Position numbers and translations under genes: made by a program
Part shown: positions 55,323 to 64,000 of the stretch, piece by piece
How the letters are laid out: every line of letters starts with the position of its first letter
Position numbering within the stretch: position 1 is the first letter of the stretch
Notes under the pieces: model-generated
What the model saw: the letters and a program-made list of their open reading frames with translations, nothing else
Databases searched by the model: none
What the model was told of the DNA's origin: nothing
DNA from: Actinomycetota bacterium
GTDB taxonomy: Bacteria > Actinomycetota > Actinomycetes > S36-B12
NCBI GenBank assembly: GCA_016717115.1
Contig: JADKGE010000010.1
Coordinates: 96,109-160,108 of the forward strand
Length of the DNA stretch: 64,000 bases
Direction: 5' to 3'

Positions 55323-58136
55323 TCATTCGTTGTCGAAACCTAGTACACCCTGCGACCCTGGCGCTGTTCCTTGGCGAAGCCGCGCTGCGGTCGACAACTC
55401 CGACCACGACGTGCCCAGACCGTTGAACAGAAGAGCAGTTGCAGTCCAGCCCTTCTTCTCGGCGATACTGAAGAGGAGATACGCGAGCTCCTTCGCAGCC
55501 TCCAGTTCGACTCTCTGCGACGATGCTGCCATCAGCTGGACCGCCGCTTCTGAGCCGTCCTCGTCCAACGCCTTGGCAAGACGCAGCACAACTTCCCAAT
55601 CACTGATCCTTTCGTCCGTCGCAGGATCCCACCCCTTCTGCATTTGGTCCGGCGCCTGAAGTGTTGCCCGTCCCGCAATGGCGCGGAACACACCTCCCCG
55701 AATGAGGCCGTCCACGGAGGTATTCGTTGCTCTGGCAAGGACATCCGCCTCGCCCGATGATCCTTCATCCCAACCAAACTGGCTAAACCATTTCACGCAA
55801 AAGCGAGTGTCAGCGTCGAAGTCACCTTCCTGCTCAGTCAGGACTTCATCCAACGACTGATTGATCAGGGCGAGCGCCGTGCGGACCGACATGTCCGAGC
55901 CATCGGCCTCAACCACCTTCGTATAGCGCGAGAAGACCGCCATGCCGGGCCCGATGGCAGCCTGGGCGAGGTCGACTGGTGCGATGCTGCTCTGCTGCAA
56001 GTCGCGCATCGCCCGAGGCAGTTCCGCTTTCAAAGCGGTGAGAAACGATCTCCGACTAACCGCCTCCGCTGTCGTTGCTCGTGGCCGACAGGCCAGCACG
56101 ATGGATGACGCCAACGCATTGGAGCCAATGTCGCGCGCGCGCCCCGCGCGTTCCGTTCGGACGGGCCATGTTGCCGTGACTTCCCACCCGCCGCGGAGCA
56201 TGCCCTCAAGGAGCGTTTGCCACCCGGTGCTGGCAGTACCGTCCTCGTCTGACTCTGCCTGCTTGAAGGCATAGAAGACGGTGATTGGGAATCCAAGAGG
56301 AGTGTGGTCCCTGATACGCGCAAAAACATCTGCGAACCCCTCCTCGAAGAAGCGGCCAGCCTGCTCCGCGCCACCATGGCGAAACGGGTCAGCCACTAAC
56401 TCGTCGGTCTTAGGGGTCAGGATCGTTCCGAGTGTCTCCGGGAGGATGTGACCCAGTGACCTTCGCAACCAGACGTAGAAGAAGTCCGAAAGGTCGGCAT
56501 AGCCCACGTTGTCATAGTAGGGAGGGTCGGTGGATACGAGGACGTTCTGGCCAATGCTCACGCGTTGGGCTGCTTCCTGAGTTACCAGACCGGGAACCGA
56601 CGCCGGCAGGCGGTCAAGCGTACGCGCGACCGCCTGCAGCATGACATCCAACGTCCCCGATGAAGGTCCGAAGACCGAACCCTCAGCGAAGTCCCACGTC
56701 ATGGAGATCGCCTGCCTAGAAAAGACATTCCGCAGTATCTCCATCTGCGGGTTGCTCGCCCAGGTCGTAATGGTGCACGCGTAGTCGGCCAAGCGACTAA
56801 CCGCGAAGGCAAGGTAGATCGCGACGCTGTCTGCATAGGCGGCCGCCCCTCGTCCGCCGCTCTCGAGTCCGTCGTTCACAGAGTCGCCCGGCGTCAGGCC
56901 ACAGGTAACACCATCTCGGTACACCATTGCCCTCGCCTCGGACACCAAGTCGGCAAAGGTCACCATCGCTGTCAGTTGCCGAGCTGTGAATAGGTCCGCG
57001 TGGTGCGCCATTCCGTAACCCTGCACGCGAAAACCGAGCGCGGCTTCAGGAAGTTCCGTGTCGGGGGCCTCGGTCGGGGCCGGGACAGCGGCGGCTTCCT
57101 CCTGCTCTTCGCTCGGTGGGAGGTACTCGCGGCGACGGTCCCCCTCCGCCACCGTTGCCATTAGCTGCGTGCCAAGGCGTCCAGCCTTGCCCTCGCTCCT
57201 CACATACGCCAATGGGACAGCGGTGTCGCATGCGAGGCAGATGGCCCCATTGCGCGTCACGGTCCCGTCGGAATCCCGTGTCGGGGCATTCGACAGGGAA
57301 TGGCCGATGGTGAACTCAATCCGTCTGCGACCGCCGGCAGGAGCCACCAGCGAAGGCACAATGTATGCCTCCTTCCCCTTCTTCTTCCCCAGCCACCATG
57401 AGCGGACCAAGGGCAGGGTGATACTGCAGGCCGGATTGGGGCAAGTGACGGTCCTCGCCCAGATCCAGGCGATCACGGGGGCCCTGGTTCCATCGGACAG
57501 CGTCGCATCAGGGTAATTCTGGCCGATCCGTTGTTCAGCCTGATCCCGCATCCATTTGCCGTATCGGCGCACGTCCTCAGCTAATCCGGTGGCACGAATC
57601 CACGAGCCCATCCGCTCATCAGCGGACTCGGGAAACACGGGCGCCAGGCCCGACCACAGCGGAGGGACTTCGATAAGTGCCTTGTTTATGAGCACTGACA
57701 CCGGGTTGAGGTCGGATGCACGAGCATGCAACCCCAAACGCTGTGCTTCAAGAGGGATTGAGCCGCCGCCCGCGAACGGATCGAGGATCGCAGGGGGGTC
57801 TCCGTCGCACGACTTATAGATCTCGCTTTGGGCCTCGGCAATCAGAGACTCGTCATTGAGATTCTCCCAAACAACCAAACGCTCAATGATGCTAAAGAGC
57901 CTCTGCCGCTCAACGGCTTGGGCTGACTCGGTGGGGAACTCGTCTGGATGCGCCGACGGGTCGTCGACCAGTTGCGCGAACAACACAGCGCGGCAAGCTG
58001 CTAGGGGACGTCGAGCCCACCAGAGGTGAAGGGTGGACGGGTGGCCGTGACGAATCGACTTCTCACGCGCAGACTCTCGGTTAATCGCCTCAAGAGGCAG
58101 CGCGACCTCAATCAGTTTGCGCTTGTACGTCGTCAA
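55323..58136 (-). CDS. DUF1156 adenine-specific DNA methyltransferase
   Basis: 937 residues, intact. Starts with the DUF1156 region (KLIEVALPLEAINRESAREK, HPSTLHLWWARRPLAACRA), then SAM-binding motif I LDPFAGGGSIPLEAQRLG, zinc-ribbon-like pairs (CPNPAC, CLAC), and catalytic motif IV STDPPYYDNVGYADLSDFFY. This is the COG1743 family, N6-adenine methylases with a Zn-ribbon, typical of defence islands. It would mark host DNA as self. Its ATG overlaps the helicase stop (ATGA), and it is 14 bases from the next gene. Confidence 0.93.
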   Translation of the reverse strand: MTTYKRKLIEVALPLEAINRESAREKSIRHGHPSTLHLWWARRPLAACRAVLFAQLVDDPSAHPDEFPTESAQAVERQRLFSIIERLVVWENLNDESLIAEAQSEIYKSCDGDPPAILDPFAGGGSIPLEAQRLGLHARASDLNPVSVLINKALIEVPPLWSGLAPVFPESADERMGSWIRATGLAEDVRRYGKWMRDQAEQRIGQNYPDATLSDGTRAPVIAWIWARTVTCPNPACSITLPLVRSWWLGKKKGKEAYIVPSLVAPAGGRRRIEFTIGHSLSNAPTRDSDGTVTRNGAICLACDTAVPLAYVRSEGKAGRLGTQLMATVAEGDRRREYLPPSEEQEEAAAVPAPTEAPDTELPEAALGFRVQGYGMAHHADLFTARQLTAMVTFADLVSEARAMVYRDGVTCGLTPGDSVNDGLESGGRGAAAYADSVAIYLAFAVSRLADYACTITTWASNPQMEILRNVFSRQAISMTWDFAEGSVFGPSSGTLDVMLQAVARTLDRLPASVPGLVTQEAAQRVSIGQNVLVSTDPPYYDNVGYADLSDFFYVWLRRSLGHILPETLGTILTPKTDELVADPFRHGGAEQAGRFFEEGFADVFARIRDHTPLGFPITVFYAFKQAESDEDGTASTGWQTLLEGMLRGGWEVTATWPVRTERAGRARDIGSNALASSIVLACRPRATTAEAVSRRSFLTALKAELPRAMRDLQQSSIAPVDLAQAAIGPGMAVFSRYTKVVEADGSDMSVRTALALINQSLDEVLTEQEGDFDADTRFCVKWFSQFGWDEGSSGEADVLARATNTSVDGLIRGGVFRAIAGRATLQAPDQMQKGWDPATDERISDWEVVLRLAKALDEDGSEAAVQLMAASSQRVELEAAKELAYLLFSIAEKKGWTATALLFNGLGTSWSELSTAARLRQGTAPGSQGVLGFDNE

Positions 58137-61100
58137 CTCGCAGAACCCCCTTCGGCCCAGGTGCGCGCCCAGTTGAGCGTCAAGCGGGTGACCCGAAAAT
58201 CATCGGTCCCTGTGCCGTCGAATGGCCGGGTGAGGTAGCGAACTTGATCATGCTCACGGCCGTCCGGACTCACGTCCACCAGCGCAAGGCGGTATTGATC
58301 ACCTAGGTTCTTGGCGGTTAGAACTTCGTTTCGAGTGATCACGAAGTCATCGGATCCCGAGATGCGCCCCTTTACTTCGATCCGGATTACGGGTCCTTCC
58401 ACGGGTGTTGACCGGATGTCATACCCAGGGTGATTGTGTGCCATTTCCTGCGGGTCACGCCCGAGCCTTCTCTCCTCCATTAGGACGGCGTCAACTGCTC
58501 GGCGCTCAACTTCGGCTGTCTCCCTCGCGTACTGCGCGGCCGGTGCCGATCGAACGCCCGAGAGCCTGTCCAGAAGGCCTTGAGGCACGACCAACGCTGC
58601 TCCAGCAATGACGGGGGCTCAGCCGTCAACCGGCCATCCATTTCGAGGTCTGCCAAACGGACCTCGAGGCGACGTTCAAGGTCGCGAGCACGCCGATACG
58701 CAGTCTCCGGGCGGATCTTGAGGTCCCGCCCGCGGCTTCGAGGTCCAAGAGTTCCGAGTTCCGGAGCATCCCAGTAGTTGATCTCACTTGTGAGTCGCTG
58801 GCGAACCTGGTCCTTGGAGAGTGAGTTCTCGATTGCCCACCCCACGGCCACGTTCTCGGCACCCCGCTCCAGCCAAGGCTCGTCGGCAGCACGGGTGACG
58901 CCGTCTACCTCGCCTTCACTCGGCGGTTCGTAATCCAAGTACGGTGCTGGCCCAGCCTGACGCAAGGAGCCATCTGGAGTGAGTTCGACGAAGTCGAAAC
59001 GCTTCGAGATTGTCTGCGATGGCGAATGGCCATCCCTGATCGATTGAGTCATCGCGACCAGCAAGCGTGGGGTTTCGCTCAGGTCCGCCCGATCAATCAA
59101 GACGGTCCTGGCTTGAGGATCGATCGGTTTCGTTCAACGGTGAGGTCCACGACCGCGCCTAGAATGGTGTGCCCCGGAGCAAGTAGACCGTCACGTGGAG
59201 AGCGGGGAAGATGAATGCGAGCGCGTTCGAACGTCACTCGCTCGTACTTGGGCAGGACCGGCGCGCCATTGCCGGTTTGACGATCGCGATCCCTGATGTC
59301 GGCTGGAACGTGGGTAACTTCGAACCGACCGGCTTCGCGAGCTGTGATCCGACCCCCCAATCTCGCGAAAGCCGCTAAGAAGAAGGCCTGCAATGTAGTG
59401 CGGTTGCAGCCTTCTGGCCTGTGCGTCCTCGACGCGACGACGAATTTCATCTACGTCTGCCTCCGACATGACGTCGTGATTCAGAGCGCGCTCCGCCAGA
59501 AGACGATCGAGTCCCTCACCGACGGTGGAGTCGATCACCGTGTTGAGGCGATCTCGTACCTCAGGACGATCGCCGTATCGGATGGCTTCCCACAGAAGGT
59601 CGCGGAGCGGCTGGTTCTCAAAGGCGTCTCCCAGCACGTCGAACACCTTGCCGGAGTATGCCTGGCGCTGCTGTTCAATCTTCTCCAGGAGGCGAGCAAA
59701 GACTTCGCCTTCCCGTGTACTGACCGCCACAAGGTTCCACAGGTGACAGACCTCGGTCTGGCCGATGCGGTGAATACGGCCGAAGCGCTGTTCGATGCGA
59801 TTGGGGTTCCACGGAAGGTCGTAGTTGGCCATCAGGTGGGCGCGCTGGAGATTCAAGCCCTCACCGGCTGCGTCTGTGGCGACAAGTACCCGGACATCCT
59901 TGTCCTGGGTGAAGAGTTCCTGGACCTTGCGTCGTTCCTCGCGCCGGACTCCGCCGTGGATTGCGACAACCGCATCGTCCCGGCCCAGCAGGGTTCGGAT
60001 CTGATCGACCAAGTAGTTGAGGGTGTCACGGTGTTCTGTGAAGATGATGATCTTCCGGAGGTTGCCGGCTTCGTCAACTGCAAGATCGTTGTCCGTCAGG
60101 ATAGAGCGGAGTTCCGTCCACTTGCGGTCAGTTCCGGAGTTGCGCACCCGGCGGGCCAGTTCCGCAAGATCCGTGAGTTGAACGATCTCGATCTGGAGTT
60201 CCGCCACTGTGCGAGCGGCAGTCGCGGCGTCCACGACATCCTCTTCGAGCTCCTCAGCCTCCGCCGGGTCGAAGTCCTCGAGATCATCGATGCCATCCTC
60301 GGAGTCCCGACCCAGCAAATCGTCCAGGCGTCGCTGGAGCGGTTGCTCTGATGTGGTGCCTCCGGCCGCGACAGCGGCCATCTCGCGGCGTCGCTTCTCA
60401 AGCCGGTCACGACGACGTTCGAGACTGCGAAGGATCGCCTCTGGGCTGGAGGCCAGTCGGCGCTGGAGCACCGTCATGGCGAAGCCAACGGTGTTGCCGC
60501 GTCGGCCCTCCCCCTCGGCTTTCAGTCGGTCCGCGCGATTCATCTCCTCGCGTACGTACTGCGTCACCGCCTCGTAAAGGTCTTGCTCCGCATCGGTGAG
60601 CTCGTAGGGGACCGTGTAGGCACGCCGCTCCGGAAACAGGGGCGTCCCAGACATCGTCAGGAGCTCCTCCTTGACCATTCGGCGCATGAGATCTCCGGGC
60701 TCGACGGTGTGGACACCGTCCCGGTAACGGCCCTCAAACCGATCTCCATCGAGGAGCGCAAGGAAGAGCTGGAAGTCCTCCTGCTTACCCGAATGTGGCG
60801 TCGCCGTCATCAGTAACAGGTGGCGGGTGATCCTTCCGAGAAGCTGGCCCAACAGGTAACGCTTGGTCGTTCTTGAGTTCCGCACCGAAGTAGTGAGCTG
60901 ACATTCGGTGCGCCTCGTCGACCACGATGAGATCCCAGTCGGATCGCTCGAGCATCGCGGTGATGTCCTCGTTGCGAGACAGTTGATCCATTCGAGCAAG
61001 GGTAGGGAGGGGGTGCTTTGCTCGAACACCTGGCCTTCGACAGCTGAATCGATCAGGGTCCGCGAGAGGATTTCGAAGCGAAGCCCGAACTTGTCCCACA

Positions 61101-61665
61101 GCTCGTCCTGCCACTGCTCAACAAGGCCACCCGGAGCCACGATGAGGCAACGCGCCAAGTCGCCGCGGAGGATGAGTTCCTTGACGTAAAGCCCGCACAT
61201 GATCGTCTTGCCTGCGCCGGGGTCATCCGCAAGCAGGAAGCGAAGCGGTGTCCGTGGGAGCAGTTCGCCGTACACCGCCCGGATCTGGTGTGGCAACGGT
61301 TCCAGATCGCTCGTGCCGATAGCGAGCATCGGATCGAAGAGCGCTGCATACCGGATGCGGAGGGCCTCGGCCGCAACCCGCCAGGACTCGGGATCACCAT
61401 CAAAAGCGCGCGACTGGCCGGCCGTCGCGAGGCTCATTCGAGGCTCATGGTCTCGACCTAGAACGGCCTGAGCAGGGGCTCCAACATGGTCGCGGTAGGT
61501 GACCGTCACGAAGTTAGCCCCGTGCCACTGGACGGCGATCACATCGACGGGGTTCGGACCGGCCAATCCAGCGACTGCCGCTCCCGGTACGAGGTCCTCA
61601 AGACGGAGTCCCAGCTCGCTCTCGAGGGGCGACTTGTCGGTCGGCCCAGCATCCCCGTCTGCCAC
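58133..61665 (-). pseudogene. SNF2-type helicase with C-terminal DUF3883 domain, multiply frameshifted
   Basis: Repaired length about 1,170 residues. From GTG 61665 (GAGGG upstream): LLADDPGAGKTIMCGLYVKE (Walker A), IVAPGGLVEQWQDEL, LIVVDEAHRMSAHYFG (another frame), LLLMTATPHSGKQEDF, IIIFTEHRDTLNYLVDQIR, VLVATDAAGEGLNLQRAH, RFGRIHRIGQTEVCHLWN. The C-terminal end has HNHPGYDIRS and IRIEVKGR, a DUF3883 domain with a PD-(D/E)xK-like core. Frame changes occur near 61000, 60860, 59390, 59100 and 58610. All parts are collinear, so the protein is either recently inactivated or the indels are sequencing errors. Confidence 0.85.
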
Positions 61666-61907
61666 TACTGCCCTCTACCGAAGTACACCTCGACCCGATT
61701 GCCACCGTAGTGGGTAGCGCCGACAGAGGCAGTCGTCGTCAGTCATCGGGAAAGGCCGACCGTGTCGCAACACCCTGGCAGAGTCGGAGGTGCTGCGATC
61801 ACCCGTGCCGCAAGCGCGGAATCGACGAAAGTCCCGGTGTCGACGCCGACTGAATACTGACCCTGTAGTGCCGACGGAAAGTGAACCCCCTCCTCAACGA
61901 TTGAGGA

Positions 61908-63140
61908 GTGATCACCGTGGAGAACTGGGCCGAGATCCGTCGTCTGCATCGGGCGGAGGGAGTGCCGATCAAGGCGATCGCGCGGCGGTTGAAGATCTCG
62001 AGGAACGCTGTCCGACGGGCGTTGGCGGCTGAGGGTCCGCCGAAGTATCAACGCCCGCCGCGGGGGTCGGCGTTCGACGCGTTCGAACCGGAAACCCTTC
62101 GATTACTGGCTGAGTTCCCGGACATGCCGGCGTCGGTGATCGCTGAGCGGGTCGGCTGGGAGCGGTCGTCGTCGGTGTTCCGTGCTCGGGTGGCGGAGTT
62201 GCGGCCGTTGTTCGCGCCGACGGATCCGGCGTCACGGACGACGTATCAGCCCGGTGAGCTGGCGCAGTGCGATCTGTGGTTCCCGCCGGTCGATATCCCG
62301 GTCGGTCCGGGCCAGGTCGACCGTCCGCCGGTGCTGGTGATGGCGTTGGGCTATTCGCGGATGCTCGCGGCGATCATGATCCCCTCGCGGAAGGCCCCGG
62401 ACCTGATCGCCGGGCATTGGGCGCTGCTGCAGGCGTGGGGCCGGGTCCCCAGGGCACTGGTCTGGGACAACGAGGCCGCCGTCGGGTCCTGGCGTGGCGG
62501 GAAGCCGAAGCTGACGGATGAGTTCGAGGCGTTCCGCGGGATCCTGGGGATCAGCGTGATTCAGTGCAAGCCCGGCGATCCCGAGGCCAAGGGCATCGTG
62601 GAGCGCGGCAACGGCTACTACGAGACGAGTTTCCTGCCGGGCCGGTCGTTCACCAGCGCCGCGGACTTCAACTCCCAGATGATCGACTGGCTCGGTCAGA
62701 CTGCGGCCGTGCGGCAGCATCGGACGCTGGGCTGCCGGCCGATCGACCGGTTCGAGGCGGACAGGGCGGCGATGCTGTCGCTGCCGCCGGTGGTCCCGCA
62801 GCTGGGATGGCACGCAGTCACCCGGCTCCCAAGGGATCACTACGTGCGGATCGCGTCGAACGACTACTCCGTGGACCCGTCCGTGATCGGTCGTACGGTT
62901 CACGTCCACGCCGACCTGACCACGGTGACGATCCGCTGGGGCGAACGGATCGTCGGCGTCCACGATCGGCATTGGGGGCGGCATCAGACGATCACCGACC
63001 CGGCCCACGCGATGGCCGCCGCACGACTGCGGCTGAAGGCCGGGCGGATCACCGGACCGCCCCCGCTCGAGGATGACGTGCAGGTCCGGTCGCTGGCCGA
63101 CTACGACCGGGCGTTCGGCCTGCATGAGACGGTCGCCTGA
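61908..63140 (+). CDS. istA: IS21-family transposase IstA
   Basis: 410 residues. An N-terminal helix-turn-helix (IKAIARRLKISRNAVRRALA) precedes an rve/DDE core: Asp in GELAQCDLWFPPVD, Asp in RALVWDNEAAVG, Glu in DPEAKGIVERGNGYYE. A C-terminal beta domain (YSVDPSVIGRTVHVHADL) follows. It joins the element ends to target DNA with IstB. The frame opens at GTG 61908, giving the family-like VITVENWAEIRRLH; GTG 61917 has a better spaced GAGGAG. The stop overlaps the istB start. Confidence 0.95.
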   Translation: MITVENWAEIRRLHRAEGVPIKAIARRLKISRNAVRRALAAEGPPKYQRPPRGSAFDAFEPETLRLLAEFPDMPASVIAERVGWERSSSVFRARVAELRPLFAPTDPASRTTYQPGELAQCDLWFPPVDIPVGPGQVDRPPVLVMALGYSRMLAAIMIPSRKAPDLIAGHWALLQAWGRVPRALVWDNEAAVGSWRGGKPKLTDEFEAFRGILGISVIQCKPGDPEAKGIVERGNGYYETSFLPGRSFTSAADFNSQMIDWLGQTAAVRQHRTLGCRPIDRFEADRAAMLSLPPVVPQLGWHAVTRLPRDHYVRIASNDYSVDPSVIGRTVHVHADLTTVTIRWGERIVGVHDRHWGRHQTITDPAHAMAAARLRLKAGRITGPPPLEDDVQVRSLADYDRAFGLHETVA

Positions 63141-63937
63141 TGGCCGCCCGAACCGCGGCCGTGGCGCTGCCGGATGTCACCGCGGAACTGGCATATCTGA
63201 CCCGGGCGTTGAAGGCCCCGACCATGCGCCAGGCCATCGACCGCCTCGCCGACCGCGCCCGCGCCGAGGGCTGGTCCCACGAGCAGTTCCTCGCCGCCTG
63301 CCTCGAGCGGGAGGTCACCGCGAGGTCCGCGCACGGCGGAGAGCTGCGCGTGAAGGCCGCGAAGTTCCCCGCCCGCAAGTCCCTCGAGGAGTTCGACTAC
63401 GCCCACGCCTCCAGCATCAAGCGCGACCAGATCGCCCACCTGGGAACGCTGGACTTCATCACCGCGAAAGAGAACGTGATCTTCCTCGGGCCGCCCGGGA
63501 CCGGGAAGACGCACCTGGCCACCGGCCTGGCTATCAAGGCCTGCCACGCCGGTCACCGCGTCGAGTTCGCGACCGCCGCCGAATGGGTCACCCGCCTGGC
63601 CGACGCCCACCACGCCGGAAGGTTCCCCGACGAGCTCAAACGCCTCGGCCGGATCCCGCTGCTGATCATCGACGAGATCGGCTACCTGCCCTTCGAACCG
63701 GAAGCAGCGAACCTGTTCTTCCAACTGATCTCCGCCCGATACGAGCGAGCCAGCGTCATCGTCACCAGCAACAAACCCTTCAGCCGCTGGGGAGAAGTCT
63801 TCGGTGACGACACCGTCGCCGCCGCCATGATCGACCGACTCGTCCACCACGCCGACATCGTCCCCATCAAAGGCGACAGCTACCGGCTCAAAGACCGCGA
63901 CCTCGGCCGCACCCCACCCGCCAACAAGAACGACTGA
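63140..63937 (+). CDS. istB: IS21-family helper ATPase IstB
   Basis: 265 residues, DnaA/DnaC-like AAA+. After an N-terminal helical domain come Walker A FLGPPGTGKTHLATGLAI, Walker B LLIIDEIGYLPFE, sensor 1 VIVTSNKPFSRW, and the sensor 2 region MIDRLVHHADIVPIKGDSYR. IstB selects target DNA and activates IstA. The ATG shares a base with the istA stop. Confidence 0.96.
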   Translation: MAARTAAVALPDVTAELAYLTRALKAPTMRQAIDRLADRARAEGWSHEQFLAACLEREVTARSAHGGELRVKAAKFPARKSLEEFDYAHASSIKRDQIAHLGTLDFITAKENVIFLGPPGTGKTHLATGLAIKACHAGHRVEFATAAEWVTRLADAHHAGRFPDELKRLGRIPLLIIDEIGYLPFEPEAANLFFQLISARYERASVIVTSNKPFSRWGEVFGDDTVAAAMIDRLVHHADIVPIKGDSYRLKDRDLGRTPPANKND

Positions 63938-64000
63938 CCAACCAGAGGGGGTTCGTTTTCAATCGGCACCAGGGGGTTCATTTTGGATCGGCGTTGACAC

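Larger units (their letters stand above)
61838..63999 (+). mobile_element. IS21-family insertion sequence
   Basis: istA and istB lie between related ends. The left end starts TGTCGACGCCGACTGA at 61838 and the right end, inverted, starts TGTCAACGCCGATCC at 63999. Internal repeats with GTGCCGA and GAACCCCCTC occur at both ends, as expected for the multiple IstA-binding sites of IS21 elements. It lies 172 bases upstream of the defence operon start. Target duplication cannot be checked because the window ends here. Confidence 0.85.

Noticed and set aside
48694..61665. Classification of the defence operon as DISARM or BREX
   Set aside because: No DUF1998 (DrmB), PLD (DrmC), PglZ, BrxL or BrxC homologue is present; only helicase and methylase functions are shared.

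Overview
The window is high-GC DNA with the composition and gene content of an actinobacterium: GTG starts, ATGA start-stop overlaps, a CmtR-type metal regulator, a ResB/CcdA cytochrome c system, SCO6880-type conjugation genes and DUF4913. I cannot place it below class level. Almost everything here is accessory DNA: one element end, a long metal/redox island, a conjugation module, two predicted anti-phage loci and insertion sequences.

Layout. 1-2930: the end of an integrated element, with an excisionase tail, a tyrosine integrase, a small zinc-ribbon gene, a YjzC-like gene, repeated putative integrase arm sites, and a 45-bp 3' half of tRNA-Thr(CGT) that is probably the attachment core. 3081-24425: a metal and envelope-redox island. 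It holds a SHOCT/PepSY-like/two-component operon, a CmtR-like regulator with two cation diffusion facilitators, a multicopper oxidase, ResB, CcdA and a TlpA/ResA-like thioredoxin, a DsbA-like/VKOR pair, a second two-component system, CopC, a CopD-CtaG fusion, two NlpC/P60 proteins and apolipoprotein N-acyltransferase. 24425-26460: a decay zone with fragments of NlpC/P60, methyltransferase-like, HMA and DUF305 genes and a broken IS6-family element. 26747-36617: a GH25 lysozyme, then a type IV secretion module (NlpC/P60 hydrolase, pilin-like, VirB6-like, SCO6880-like, VirB4-like, coupling protein, small accessory genes). 36926-41072: a large Cap4-nuclease/P-loop NTPase gene resembling Avs defence proteins. 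41265-48549: MobF relaxase with an upstream partner gene, a candidate oriT, secreted proteins and a TetR regulator. 48694-61665: a five-gene co-directional defence operon (SNF2 helicase with DUF3883, DUF1156 adenine methylase, HEPN-DUF499 ATPase, PD-(D/E)xK-like nuclease, second SNF2 helicase). 61838-63999: an IS21-family element.

Together this looks like an integrative and conjugative element, possibly stacked next to another element at the same tRNA gene, carrying copper/divalent-metal resistance and phage defence as cargo.

Caveat: at least a dozen otherwise well-conserved genes are split by single 1-nt shifts (near 3266, 7763, 11045, 14700, 21185, 31945, 37470, 38655, 55115, and five between 58600 and 61000). 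The even spread suggests many may be uncorrected sequencing indels, while 24.4-26.5 kb shows real decay with several lesions per gene. Frameshifted genes are listed as pseudogenes with their intended product.
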